DNA of 64,000 nucleotides from Apoderus coryli (taxonomy: Eukaryota; Arthropoda; Insecta; Coleoptera; Attelabidae), in NCBI GenBank assembly GCA_911728435.2, contig OU452200.1, positions 37,339,715 through 37,403,714 of the forward strand, in the 5' to 3' direction. The position numbers and the translations under genes are program-made. Each line of letters starts with the position of its first letter. Within the stretch, counting starts at the first letter, position 1. Positions 23,748 to 34,020 of this stretch are shown in pieces. The notes below the pieces were generated by a model. It was not told the DNA's origin. It did no database searches and saw nothing but the letters and a program-made list of their open reading frames with translations.

Positions 23748-23948
23748 CATAGAATAATAACTATAGATAAGAAGGGTCAGTAGATGCTAAAAACGGCATC
23801 GACTCGTCGCAATCTCAGCCACATTCTGGCCCGCTACTATATATACTATAAGATACTGTACTATAAGTATAAGCGCCGGCAAATTGCTTTTAAGACAGAG
23901 ATAACAAAGGTGCCGACACGAGGTGGAGTAACTGTATATTAAACTGTG
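23748..23948. mobile_element. 201-bp short element with 7-bp target duplication, copy A
   Basis: Starts CATAGAATAATAACTATAG and ends TATTAAACTGTG. CCAATAC stands directly outside on both sides (23741-23747 and 23949-23955). It is a clear sister of 31452-31671, with the same ends and the same interior (CGGCATCGACTCGTCGCAAT, CAGCCACATTCTGGCCCGCT, GGTGCCGACACGAGGTG). The first 19 bases form a small hairpin. The inverted termini are very short (CATAG/CACAG). Non-coding. Confidence 0.88.
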
Positions 23949-24017
23949 CCAATACATTAATATAATTAAATAGCTAATTACTATTCAAGAGTTTAATTAC
24001 AACAAATAATATAATAA

Positions 24018-25415
24018 TAAGCATGAATATTGGAATGGAGTTTGTACTGCAAAAATGCAAGGCAATTAAAATAAAAAAGGGTAAAATGATAGACCCAATA
24101 GAAAATATCATGATCTCTGAACAGCTCTCGCTGGAGTGTATGACGAATGATGAGACATACAAGTATCTGGGAATTGCACAGAATAGCTGTATTGATCATA
24201 CGCATATAAAACAAACACTAAAAACGCAGTATAAAAATAGGCTTCTACAAGTGCTTAAAACGAAACTTACTTCTAAAAACATGACCAATGCGATAAACAC
24301 CTACGCGATATCCTCACTGGTTTACTCATTTGGAGTAATTAAATGGAGCGAAACTGACCTAGAAGAGCTCAACAGACTAACAATTCAGAGTCAGTTTAAC
24401 AAAACACAGATTTCATCACCCGAGAGCTTAGACAGAAAGAATATCTCTACCAAGATCTGAAGGTGGCAGGGGTGTCATAGATATTCGAAATACACACTAT
24501 AACAAAATAGAGGCACTGAGACAATTTTTTCTACAAAGACACACAAATCCTTATTACAGAGCATTTATTAAATCGGACCGAAACTTCATGTCACTTAATC
24601 TAAACGACATAAACTTTTCTCCAAAAGAAAAAATTATCACCAACACTCAAAAATACACACAATGGAGACAAAAAGCAATACACGGAAGATATAAATATTT
24701 CTTAGAACAAGAACATATTCACAAAAAGGCGTCGATGGCATGGCTGACAAATGGAAAGCTATTTACGCAGATTGAAGATTCTGTGCAATCAATACAAGAC
24801 CAAGTAATCAAAACTTGAAACTACGAGAGATATATTCTGAAAACAAGACACAACGACCAACGCAGAAGATGCAATTTGCATTAAGAAAATATCGACCATA
24901 TAACCTCTGGATGCTCAGAATTAGCTCCAACTTTATATCTCAAAAGATATAATGATGCTGGAAAAATTATATATTTAGAGCTCAGTAAAAAATATAACAT
25001 AGCCCTGTCCTAATAAAGAAAGTAACAATGTTAAACTCTATTGGGATAGACCTGTAATAACAGATATAACAATTAATAGTAATAGACCAGATATAATACT
25101 AACGCTAAAAAATAAAAAAATTACTTACCTTCTTGATATCTCAGTCCCAACAAATAATAACATCATGTCCAAATACAATGAAAAGGTCACTAAATACACT
25201 CCACTAGCCAACGAAATTAAAGAAATGTGAAGTCAACGCGAAGTACACATAATTCCATTTATTATATCAGCAACGGGAATAATACCTAAAACATTTATAG
25301 AAAATTTAAAGAAACTAGGAATTGAAGAGAATACTTACCTAGAAGTCCAAAAAGCTGTGTTACTCAACACAGCTCGTATTGTTCGCATTTTTCTTAGTGA
25401 CCAGCGTACATCTTG
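24018..25415 (+). pseudogene. R2/R4-type LINE 3' half with restriction-like endonuclease
   Basis: The copy begins inside the reverse transcriptase thumb (MNIGMEFVLQKCKAIKI, ETYKYLGIAQN, NAINTYAISSLVYSFGVIKW). It continues through frame changes and stops to a zinc-knuckle region in which the first Cys is lost (RRRCNLH, then IDHITSGC). It ends in a restriction-like endonuclease domain with PD-x14-D (RPDIILTLKNKKITYLLDIS near 25085-25145) and EVQKAVLLNTARIVRIFL. This domain marks the R2/R4/Dong superclade and separates it from the apurinic-endonuclease LINEs elsewhere here. At least three in-frame stops or shifts make it non-functional. Confidence 0.86.
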
Positions 25416-25464
25416 ATCACCAGTCTGATCCGATGCAACGCTGCTAACCAGGGTAAGTGTGCAA

Positions 25465-26100
25465 AAAAAATAATAATAATAAATTTATTTGCAATTCAAC
25501 ATAACATAAAGTTCAGATTCTACAATACATAATGCATAAACACAAAGGAACTACAAAATGGGTTAGATGGCAGTTAAAAACTGATATAGATATCTAACCC
25601 CAAAAATAAATTACGAATACTAAAAAATACCACTGTACACATAATTAGAGAAATAGAAAGGCTGTCTCGTGTAGCGCAATCAAAAATAACCAAAAATAAC
25701 TAGAAATAATCACTATCAAATACCCATGTTTATAATGATTAAAATAAAACCAAGTAAGAAACTACATTTAGAGTAAATCTGCTAAAGTGGATTCAACAAA
25801 TGTTCATTAAATTTTGTTTTGAACGAACCAATACTCAGATGTTTTAGGGTATGCGGTAGGTTATTATATTTCCAGGAAAAAATTACATTGGAGATGGTCT
25901 GCTGAAGATGAATCCAATTGCAAAAATCGTTGGAGTATCTGATAAAATTGCCATGGGAAAGATCAGTGAAAAATGTAAAAAAAATACTGCAAAAAAAAAG
26001 CAACAGCGAGTGGTGAAGATAAGGATGGTCTGCTGACCTGGATTGTAACTGGAGGCGAAACAGGACTCCATGCAGTGGTATAAATAGACCACCCACCACC
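25465..26100 (-). mobile_element. LINE 3' fragment on the minus strand
   Basis: The minus-strand frame 26099-25782 ends TISNVIFSWKYNNLPHTLKH and GSFKTKFNEHL, the usual C-terminal signature of jockey/CR1-type LINE proteins. Downstream (lower coordinates) lies a 3' UTR ending in a TAATAAT-type tail at 25468-25487. It abuts the R2/R4 fragment, so one may have inserted beside the other. Confidence 0.7.
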
Positions 26101-27302
26101 CATGAGGTGTAAGATGATACAGTCAGTCGGATAACTAATGGCGACTCAGAAAGAATCGTGATGATATCAATAGAGGTGTTTCTATGACTGGAGGATATTA
26201 CGCTTCAATCTGTCAATAGTTAAAAGAAGCACTCAGAGAGAATAGGACAGAAAAATTGAGGGAAGTGAAGCAGTAAAGATTCAATTTTTTTTTTAAGAAG
26301 GTATTAACAAATTAATTGATGAACTTGAAGAAGACAAGCAGCACAATATTACAACTACAATGTAGGTACTGCTTCTAGCTGCGGACCCAAGCAGCAGACA
26401 ATTTTACATATGACAAAGAAACATTTTACAAATAGATATTCAAAAGCTGTGCATTTTGAAATGTGAATCAGAGAAAGAAAGCTTTCTGTACAGTCTTTGT
26501 AGTAAATTAAAATTAATATATTCAGGAAAAATTTCGTATTCTCTTCACGACCTTTTTTGGTTTAGTACTTAATATTCCAATGTATGTTTCTGTATTTCCT
26601 TTACATCTAACCACAAATAGCGGATTTCATAACTCTTGCAGGACAGAATTGGACGTTTGGCTTGTTAGAAGCGGTCATATCAGGAATATAGAGACTACAA
26701 AGCCGCGCCTCTTCGTTTTTGGGTCTTTGATTATTTATACGCCGCCGCTAAACTTCCATCAATGTCTCGGCATGTCCAATAAATCAGGCAATCGGCTGAC
26801 GTCCGCCGTTTCGCATAGAATTATTTATATATCATTTGGTACCTTTTTTATATTTGTTTGTAGTATTTGTTTTGCCGTTGTGCAAAAAAGGCGCTCCTCT
26901 ATTCTATAATGCGAGTCTGATCCACTCCAATTATTGGCGGTTTCCTTTTTGGCGATTGTGACCGCCGCCGCGCGCTGCCGACTTGCCATGAATGAATGCA
27001 ATCTGGGGACAGAAGGTCAGAGGCGTACAGAGAAACTGGCAAACCGTATTAAATATACCAAAAAATAAAATCTCAAACCTATCAACACAAACACTATATA
27101 TTGGTCACATACTTCTAATGATTGGAACGAAAAAAGACTTCATAAAGTGTATGTAACGTCGTATTACTCCAGCTTCTACATAACGGGCTCTTGCGACATA
27201 TAATCAAAGACTTTATTATGCCCCGTCTCCAATAAGAAAACATTGGTCAACTGTTTTGTTTCCAAAGAGTTTCTGGAAATTTCGCAGTGTTTCCGAAAAA
27301 TT
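26101..27302. other. Non-genic DNA, one unrecognised 109-codon frame
   Basis: The frame 26580-26909 (plus) has hydrophobic C-terminal residues (YISFGTFFIFVCSICFAVV) but no recognisable family or splice context; I would not call it a gene. 26935-26990 is locally GC-rich (GACCGCCGCCGCGCGCTGCC). Nothing else seen. Confidence 0.35.
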
Positions 27303-27524
27303 CTCAGTAGTAATACCCCTAGGGTCTTGATAATACTGAGATAGTTTTGTCATAGAGATTGCCGAAAGCTTGTTGCTTGATAATCCTTGAGCAACTCGCT
27401 TGAAGGATTCTCTATGACAAAATTTTGAGTATTTATCAAGGTCCGAGGAGTATTCGATAAGATAATTTTTTACTTTGTAGATATCAAAAATTTGTTTGTC
27501 AATGTGACGTTTAATAATTTTCAA
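27216..27524 (-). other. Second, unexplained frame downstream of the recombinase
   Basis: A 102-codon frame (MKIIKRHIDKQIFDIYKVKN at the start) lies just past the recombinase stop on the same strand and reads through the hairpin. In the copy at 47250-47390 the same frame stays open for about 45 codons with mostly conservative changes before a stop in the hairpin loop. It could be a small second protein or only non-coding 3' sequence. I cannot decide. Confidence 0.3.
27326..27440. repeat. Conserved hairpin at the 3' end of the Crypton-like element
   Basis: CTTGATAATACTGAGATAG and TTTTGTCATAGAG form one arm; the other, read inverted, is CTTGATAAATACTCAAA and TTTTGTCATAGAG. The stem is about 32 bp with few mismatches. 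The same stem is present at 44750-44866 and 47331-47455, while the sequence between the arms differs in all three copies. Confidence 0.85.
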
Positions 27525-27566
27525 TACAAAATGTATTAGTTTTAATCAAACAAATATTATTCATTT

Positions 27567-28733
27567 TTACTTAAAACTACCGTTGTGAAAAGTACAATTG
27601 GTAAATGTTAAATTGGAAGAAGAGTTTGCTGAAGTTGACGGATTGTTAATTTCCACTGTTGAAGAAATTCCTCGCATGTTGTTGATTATTTCACCATGGC
27701 GTTCTTGGTTAATAATATAGTACGGTTTAATTGAATTAGAGCTGCTATGTCCTGTTATTTTTAGTAATTGCTGTTCAGGAATTCCTTTATTTGCCAAATG
27801 GCTAACTGCAGTTGATCTGTTCGAATGATTGGATATCTTTTTACACTTAGTGTCCAAACCAATAGCTTGCGCGGATGATTTGGTCCACATATTAATTGTG
27901 TTCTTGCCTACCGGTATATTGTCAAACCATGTGTCACTTTCGGATTTCCAGAAACGATTTGGTCTCAAGAATAGGCGACTGGAAATAATGTTTTTCCCCC
28001 TTTTGGACAATAATTTATGGAATAACCGAACAGGGCACGTACTTTCGCTTGCAATATTTGGAATAAGCCACTTACTATTTGTACAACTTTTCGATCCTCC
28101 TTGGCATGATTTAATGAATATTGGATTGTATTCAATTCTGTTGGTTGGCGTTCCATCATTATTTTTCTCAATCGTGAAATAATCTATAAGGCAATCAGCT
28201 GGTTCACCACCTCGCCAAGCTAACTCAACAGCTACAATATGGTAAAAAAAAATTTGTAAACCTTCTGGTGTACATTCATCCCATAATCCAATGATTCTAG
28301 CCAAATCACTTGAACTCAAATTTGATGAACTGCATTTTCGTTTGTTTGGATCCTGCTGTAATCTTTTACGTTTTGCATTTCTTGCATCTCGCGCATTTTT
28401 GAATATCACACTGGTAAACAGGTCGAATACAATTTTGAAGTCATTGAAGTATTTTTCCTGGAGTAGCCTTTTCGTAGTATTCCAAATTGTTTTTACAGTT
28501 GCTTCTTTATATTCAGTTCCGTCAGCTTTTCTCATATTTATCGCATAAGCTTTCAATATATTAGCCAAATTATGCAAACTGGTTTCAGCATTCAGTTCGT
28601 ATTCTCTGGTCGCACAAAACTCGAGAAATATTTTCCATACATATTTTTTTGATTTGATTGTATTTCTTGGTATATTATTAGATATAATATCCTTAATTGC
28701 ATCGTTAAATGCAATACCAAATCTTCGGGACAT
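27567..28733 (-). CDS. Tyrosine recombinase of Crypton-like element
   Basis: An open 388-aa frame from the ATG at 28733. The N-terminal part (to about residue 130) is a likely core-binding/SAM-like domain (KKYVWKIFLEFCATREYEL). The catalytic domain shows the tyrosine-recombinase set: Arg174 in ELAWRGGEP, His303 and Arg306 in NHSNRS, His329 in KITGHSSS, and the nucleophile Tyr338 in SIKPYYI, nine residues after His329. This spacing is standard for the family. It ends in a Ser/Asn-rich tail (SSSNLTFTNCTFHNGSFK). It would cut and rejoin DNA through a phosphotyrosine bond. All key residues are present, so the copy may be active. The copy at 46052-47204 is its broken sister. Confidence 0.88.
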   Translation of the reverse strand: MSRRFGIAFNDAIKDIISNNIPRNTIKSKKYVWKIFLEFCATREYELNAETSLHNLANILKAYAINMRKADGTEYKEATVKTIWNTTKRLLQEKYFNDFKIVFDLFTSVIFKNARDARNAKRKRLQQDPNKRKCSSSNLSSSDLARIIGLWDECTPEGLQIFFYHIVAVELAWRGGEPADCLIDYFTIEKNNDGTPTNRIEYNPIFIKSCQGGSKSCTNSKWLIPNIASESTCPVRLFHKLLSKRGKNIISSRLFLRPNRFWKSESDTWFDNIPVGKNTINMWTKSSAQAIGLDTKCKKISNHSNRSTAVSHLANKGIPEQQLLKITGHSSSNSIKPYYIINQERHGEIINNMRGISSTVEINNPSTSANSSSNLTFTNCTFHNGSFK

Positions 28734-28915
28734 TTTTAAACCAGTTGTAAGTTTGATGTTTAATTAATTTTCAATAAAAAAACAAACTGAAAACAAACTG
28801 AAAACACCACATGTAGGGTATTATCGCTGTAATCCAGAGCTGATTGGATGGAATTTGACACATGACTTAAAATTAAGTAATTTGATTGGTTACTATATTT
28901 AGTAAAAAAATTATC

Positions 28916-29174
28916 TATTTTTCAGAAACTAATGTTTCCATTTCGGAGTAATCGGAACTTAGTGAAATTGAAGTTGATGGATATTACAGGCCCAGTCAGA
29001 TCCATGATAATAATTATGTTATTTAGGTGGTCGAACGAATTAGTCATGCAATTTATTGAAAAACTATGGTTAAAAGGAAATCTGAAACATAAATGCAGAA
29101 AATCTGAACAAGACGCGTGGATAAAATTACTACCTATTTCTTGCAAGCTCCCGGTCACTCAGAATTTGTGTGTT
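28916..29174. other. Spacer
   Basis: Short region flanking the Crypton-like element; no gene recognised. Confidence 0.35.
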
Positions 29175-29364
29175 CTTCCTTTACATCTTGTTTTTTTCTT
29201 GAAGATGATAGATAATACGAAGGTTAATAAATAGCAACCTTCGTATTATCTATCATCTTCAAGAAAAACAAGATGTAAAGGAAGATAGATAATACGAAGG
29301 TTAATGAATAGCAACCTTCGTATTATCTACCATCTTCAAATGAGCAACCTTCGTATTATCTATG
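29175..29364. repeat. Alternating palindrome cluster
   Basis: A 51-bp arm (29175-29225, from CTTCCTTTACATCTTG to TACGAAGGTT), a 10-nt loop AATAAATAGC, then its reverse complement (29236-29284). A second, shorter hairpin follows with the loop AATGAATAGC, and then a third partial copy from 29345. AACCTTCGTATTATCTA or its inverse occurs five times within 190 bp. Confidence 0.92.
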
Positions 29365-29660
29365 TGACAAATACACTTTTGCATACGATGAAACCACCTT
29401 CAAAGCACTTTGTCCAGTCAGAAAATGAGCCACACTTCTTCATGTTGGTCTTAAGATCATCCTTATACCTCTTTTGCTGCACTCCTTGCTTTCGTGAGCC
29501 GACCTTAATCTCTGAATAGAGGATTCTCTCTGGAAGGCGTTCCGTTGGCATGCGGATTACGTTGTCAATTCATCGCTAGTTGCTTCAGCATCCTCCAGAA
29601 CGCTGATGTTAGTTCGTCGGTAATTTAATTGCAAGAATTCCTCTAAGACATCTAAGAAGG
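29365..29660 (-). pseudogene. LINE C-terminal remnant
   Basis: The minus strand reads NYRRTNISVLEDAEATSDEL (about 29625-29565) and, after a frameshift, MPTERLPERILYSEIKVGSR and KRYKDDLKTNMKKC (29551-29430). This is the tail of RTE/R1-like LINE proteins that is often mis-annotated as a host gene. Nothing upstream of it survives. Confidence 0.7.
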
Positions 29661-30806
29661 TACAGAAGTGTTGTTGGGTTGGTTTATGTGGCAACCAACA
29701 GTGTTGCATTATCGCTCTAAAAAAGGTTTTTTATAGCTCTAAAACAAGGGTTTTGAAGGCGTCAACCGATTCTTCGCGCTGTTTACGCATTTTATCTTTA
29801 ATTGGTGGAAATAAGAAGGAATCATCGTGTTCCGTATTCGTTACGGGAAAATACTGTAATTTTATTAATCACACATATTAAAAAGTACCTTAAGAACTGT
29901 TTTACAAAATTGCATCTTGTTTTTGTTTGATATTAAAGCAAAGAGCCATTTTACATTGAAGACAATTATTGGTTAAATATAGATACATATTCTTTATTTT
30001 CTTTTAAAGCTAATGTACCTATCTACGTTTTCTTCACTGCATTTCCTTGTCCGTGGCTTTTTTGGAGCAGCTTTTTTGAATTGTATTTGGCCTACTTCAT
30101 CAAAAGACTAACAACGTCATATCCGAATTAGCGCCAAATATCCTCGTATATAGTTTCGAGGCCGAAAAGTTTCTGAAGAAACAAAAACTTTGTTTGTCTA
30201 TGCGCTACAAAACTAAATTAAGGACAAGATTAATTGATTTTTTTTAACAAATTAAGTGGACCCATTATAATTTGTTATTATTGCATTCTATAAAAAAATA
30301 TCTCTCCTTCTACGAAAGAAACTTTCCCAATAATTCCCGTTCGTGTAAAACGGCTGAAAGCCTCACCCAGATACTCTTGTTTCTGTTCCGCCTATGGTCG
30401 GCATGCCGCTTAAATAAATGACAAACGAGGACCGCGAAATGTTCCAAACATCGCCCAAACGGCGGGATTTTTGAAATAAAAAAGAAGACAGGCCTTTCTA
30501 TGAATAATAAGTAGTTAGACTATAGTATAATAGCTATTCACATTTTTTCGGAGAACGGCAAAAAAATAAACCGTTTGTATTCTCAATTTTATTCAGCTTT
30601 GTCCTTTTGGCAACCTAGGTATATATTTTGTTTTTTGTCTGCAAATCTAAGTCTTTCTAATTTGAATAAAATATCTTTTTTTGGAAATTATAACAAGCAA
30701 AAATTTATTGTATTTTGGATGGCGTTCTATTTTTGACTGTCAATTTGTCAGGTCCAGCATATAGTATATATATATAGTATAGTTTTTCCAATCTTAGTAT
30801 ATAATG
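29661..30806. other. Non-genic DNA
   Basis: No recognisable gene. A (TA)n-like microsatellite lies at 30760-30785. Confidence 0.4.
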
Positions 30807-32093
30807 CTATAAAAAAAACCACAACCCCATATTCCTTTGTAAAGTCAATGCTGACCTCCGCCGTCCATAGGCGCACCATTTTAAATTTTTATAACAATCC
30901 CTACATGTCCTACCATATTTTAAGAATCCTTTATGGTGAATAATAACAGGGTCTATGGCCGGAAAAATGTGATCCACGGATTTTTTCCATATGTCAATTT
31001 TGTCTAAATCAGATATACCGGTTCTTATATTCTCTAGAATTACAGCGCCTAAAGTCAGATTCTGATTGCATTTTCTCAACTGTTCTTTTAGACTGCCCCA
31101 AACCAATTCTATCGGATTGAATATGCAGTAATATGGATGTTAACGTAAATATACTATGGTCGTGTGTTTCGCAGATATGGTCTACAGCGTATTCTTTTTT
31201 AAAATTGTATCATAAACTTTAATATATCCTCCTTTTTTGTATTATTATCAGGTATTTTATTTAACAATCGCGAATGATAAGACGCATTATCCATAACGAT
31301 AACTGAACTTGGGGGAATATTAGGTACTAGCTGTTCAGCAAACCATTTTTCAAACAAATTTGCAGTCATGTCTTCGTGGTAGTCCGCCGAAGACTGTCTT
31401 TTGTTTTTGGCATTTAAAGTACAATTTTGAGTCATGTATACCCAACCGTACCATAGAATAATAACTATAGATAAGAGGGTCAGTAGACGCTAAAAACGGC
31501 ATCGACTCGTCGCAATCCCAGCCACATTCTGGCCCGCTACTATATATACTATATACTATACTATAAGATACTATACTATAACTATTAGCGGCGGCGAATT
31601 CGGCGAATTGCTTTTAAGACAGAGATAACAAAGGTGCCGACACGAGGTGAAGTAACTGTATATAAACTGTGACCGTACTTCACAGTATCATGCGTATCAA
31701 ACCACGTCTCGTCAAGATATATTATCGTTCTCTTTGACTCGCGGTATTCTTTTATTTTATGCAAATATTCCTCGCGCATTTCCACAATACGGCGTGATTC
31801 CATTATTAATAAACGGTTATCAATTTTCTTATATTTAAATCCGCACTCTAACAAAATACCTCTAAAGATCGATAATTATAATTAGGGTATTCGCTCAGTT
31901 TATTCGAAATAATTTCCAAAGTAGGGACTTTATTTTCCTTTGAGGCATCGTCAATATTTTTAAATTTTTCATTTTTCCGTTTTCTTTTAATAGAGTGATC
32001 TACAAGAACCCCTTTTCTGATAACTAGAGTAATAGTAGAAACCGGAATCTGAGTTAATTCACACATTCTCTTTATAATAAGTGTATTCGTCAC
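30807..32093 (-). pseudogene. IS630/Tc1-like transposase, broken by insertion
   Basis: Minus-strand pieces appear in the right order. A helix-turn-helix region lies at 32093-31860 (MCELTQIPVSTITLVIRKGV). The first catalytic Asp is in IIYLDETWFDTHDTVKYG (about 31730-31680), the second in VIVMDNASYHS (about 31310), and the Glu in IFNPIELVWGSLKEQ (about 31110). This is the DDE order of the IS630/Tc1 group. The frame is broken near 31850 and near 31190 and is interrupted by a 220-bp element at 31452-31671. Removing that element and one 7-bp target copy restores KYG-WVY-MTQNC in one frame. Confidence 0.85.
31452..31671. mobile_element. 220-bp short element with 7-bp target duplication, copy B
   Basis: Starts CATAGAATAATAACTATAG and ends TATATAAACTGTG, with ACCGTAC directly outside on both sides (31445-31451 and 31672-31678). 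Sister of 23748-23948. The middle has an extra AT-rich run (ACTATATATACTATATACTA). Its insertion into a readable transposase frame fixes its borders exactly. Confidence 0.92.
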
Positions 32094-34020
32094 TTCATTA
32101 TTTTCAGACTGGTTCGTCCCTGTTATGTTAAGTTTCGTTCTATTTGTTTGGGGTTTTTTCTATTATTAAATTAATTTAGCTCTCTGCTGATGGGTCCAGG
32201 AGAGATTATTTGTTTTGATTTTAATATAAAATGAGTACTTACCTATTTACTTTAAAATGTCCACCTCTCTTCCGCGCTCTGTTTGAAGACGATATATGTC
32301 AAGGACATTCACTGTCGTGTGTGCAAAAATAAACTTCTTTTTCGCTGGACATTGTGAACGTGCTTTTCCGCTATAATTACTATTAATAAAATTCGCAACA
32401 AATCATATTTGCAAGTTTTAATAACTATTATTTTAATTAATTGCAATCGCTCGGTAATAAACTCAAGTGAAGTGTTTTTATATGGAATTAGAAGAGTGAA
32501 GAAACGGCCGGCCGGCATCTGCGATATATCGAAGGAATGTGTTAGTGAACTAGAAGAAAGACAGGGTGGTTTTTTAAGGTATGATTTTAGAGTTCATGTA
32601 CAAAAGTAAATATTAGTTATTACAGTCCACTTTTCTCTCCTGGCTTAAGCAGGAACAAACCACAGACCTTAACTGATGATAAATATTTTTGCTCATATAA
32701 ATATTGAGGCTTAAACTTACTTACTTGTTCAACTAGACCTTCGAGGATGAAAACCCGTTACGAAAAATTTGTCATTCAAAGATAAAGACGTTCCTGTCTG
32801 CCGTCAGAGTGGTGCTCATGGTTCTTGCGTTAGACCACGGCGAAAGTTCGATTTTGGTTTCGTTTCCTAACTTTATAGCCATAATAACGAAGTTAGCATT
32901 AGTGTGGATTTAAGTTTGCAAACGCTGTATACAAATATCCTGTAATAAACCGAAACATTTATTTTACATTATACTTAAAACCAGAAGGCAACCCTTGTCA
33001 GGGTACCATATATTTACTCTTTTATATGGTTTGTTTAACATTTCCATAATATTTTGTCCGTCATATTAGGTAAATTTTACCTAAACACATATTTTAAATA
33101 TTAAAGAATGAATGGATTATAGTTTACGATGGCCCATTGGGTATAATATTATTTTAATAGGCCCATTGTAAAACGGATCCCTTTCAGAAACCACCCACAG
33201 AGCAACTACTTACTGAAATGTAAATAAAATAGTTTTATTTTTTTGTTGCCATGACAAAATTTAGATGACCAATAACAATTGCCATCATAAAATTGGTGTA
33301 TATTATATAAAGCTGTCTAAAAAGTTCGGAGACTGCTCAAATAGTTTTATTGGAGGGTGCTGTTGAAATAGGCATACTTTTATGCTTTGTATTGCTGGAA
33401 AACGAGTTAGTTGGGAATACAGTATAATCATATTTATGTGGCATATTGTTACTATGATATATGAGCATGATAATAGTAGTCTAAGAAATCAATTCACTAC
33501 ATTGCCTTCTTTTAAATTATTTTTGAGACATTTTTGCGAGCATAGGTTAGCTTAGCCCTCTCCCTCTTAGTCTTTGTAAGCAAGTTTTTTATGATACATT
33601 TCATACGTTATATTCTATTAAAGCTATAATATAACTACCTAGTCAATATTTCTGCTATGTTTAGGGAACATATTATCTAATGCTAATCACATACTGGACC
33701 ACAATCATATTTTTGATGCTGATTTGGCCTTAAAGATCCTCCATGTTTGTGATAAGGGAATTAAGTTGAACCTGTTGGAGATGTTGGAAATTTATAAAAC
33801 TGTCAAAAACGGAAATGTCGTGTGTTGAATGATCAACTAAAATTCGAACCATTCACTTGTTTTGAGGCTTTACTACATCTAAAGTAGTCTAAACTCTCTG
33901 TCAACTTTCCTGATTTCTGACTGTTGATGCTTGACGGTTAGGTTTGGGTCGATCATTGTTCTATATAACCTGGCATTATTATACTTTGTTTCATCTCTGT
34001 TTTTGTTTGTGACTTGACTT
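32094..34020. other. Non-genic DNA with a possible RT scrap
   Basis: No gene I can name. Near 34000-33890 on the minus strand the frame YLGSQVTNKNRDETKYNNAR and LYRTMIDPNL resembles the C-terminal part of a LINE reverse transcriptase; it is cut off sharply at 34021 by the next element. 33015-33310 shows only AT-rich sequence. Confidence 0.4.

Larger units (their letters stand above)
27303..28915 (-). mobile_element. Crypton-like tyrosine-recombinase element, copy 1
   Basis: The limits are set by comparison with 45880-47480: both start near GATAATTTTTTACTAAATAT, share the 5' leader with TTGGTTACTATATTTAG, encode the same protein, and stop at CCCTAGGGGTATTACTACTG. No terminal inverted repeats and no clear target duplication are visible, as expected for Crypton elements, which move by tyrosine recombinase through a circular form. 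No reverse transcriptase lies nearby, which argues against DIRS or Ngaro retrotransposons. The 3' end holds a conserved hairpin (27326-27440). Confidence 0.78.

Noticed and set aside
26580..26909. 109-codon plus-strand frame as a host gene
   Set aside because: No recognisable domain, no splice or codon support; the hydrophobic tail alone is weak evidence.
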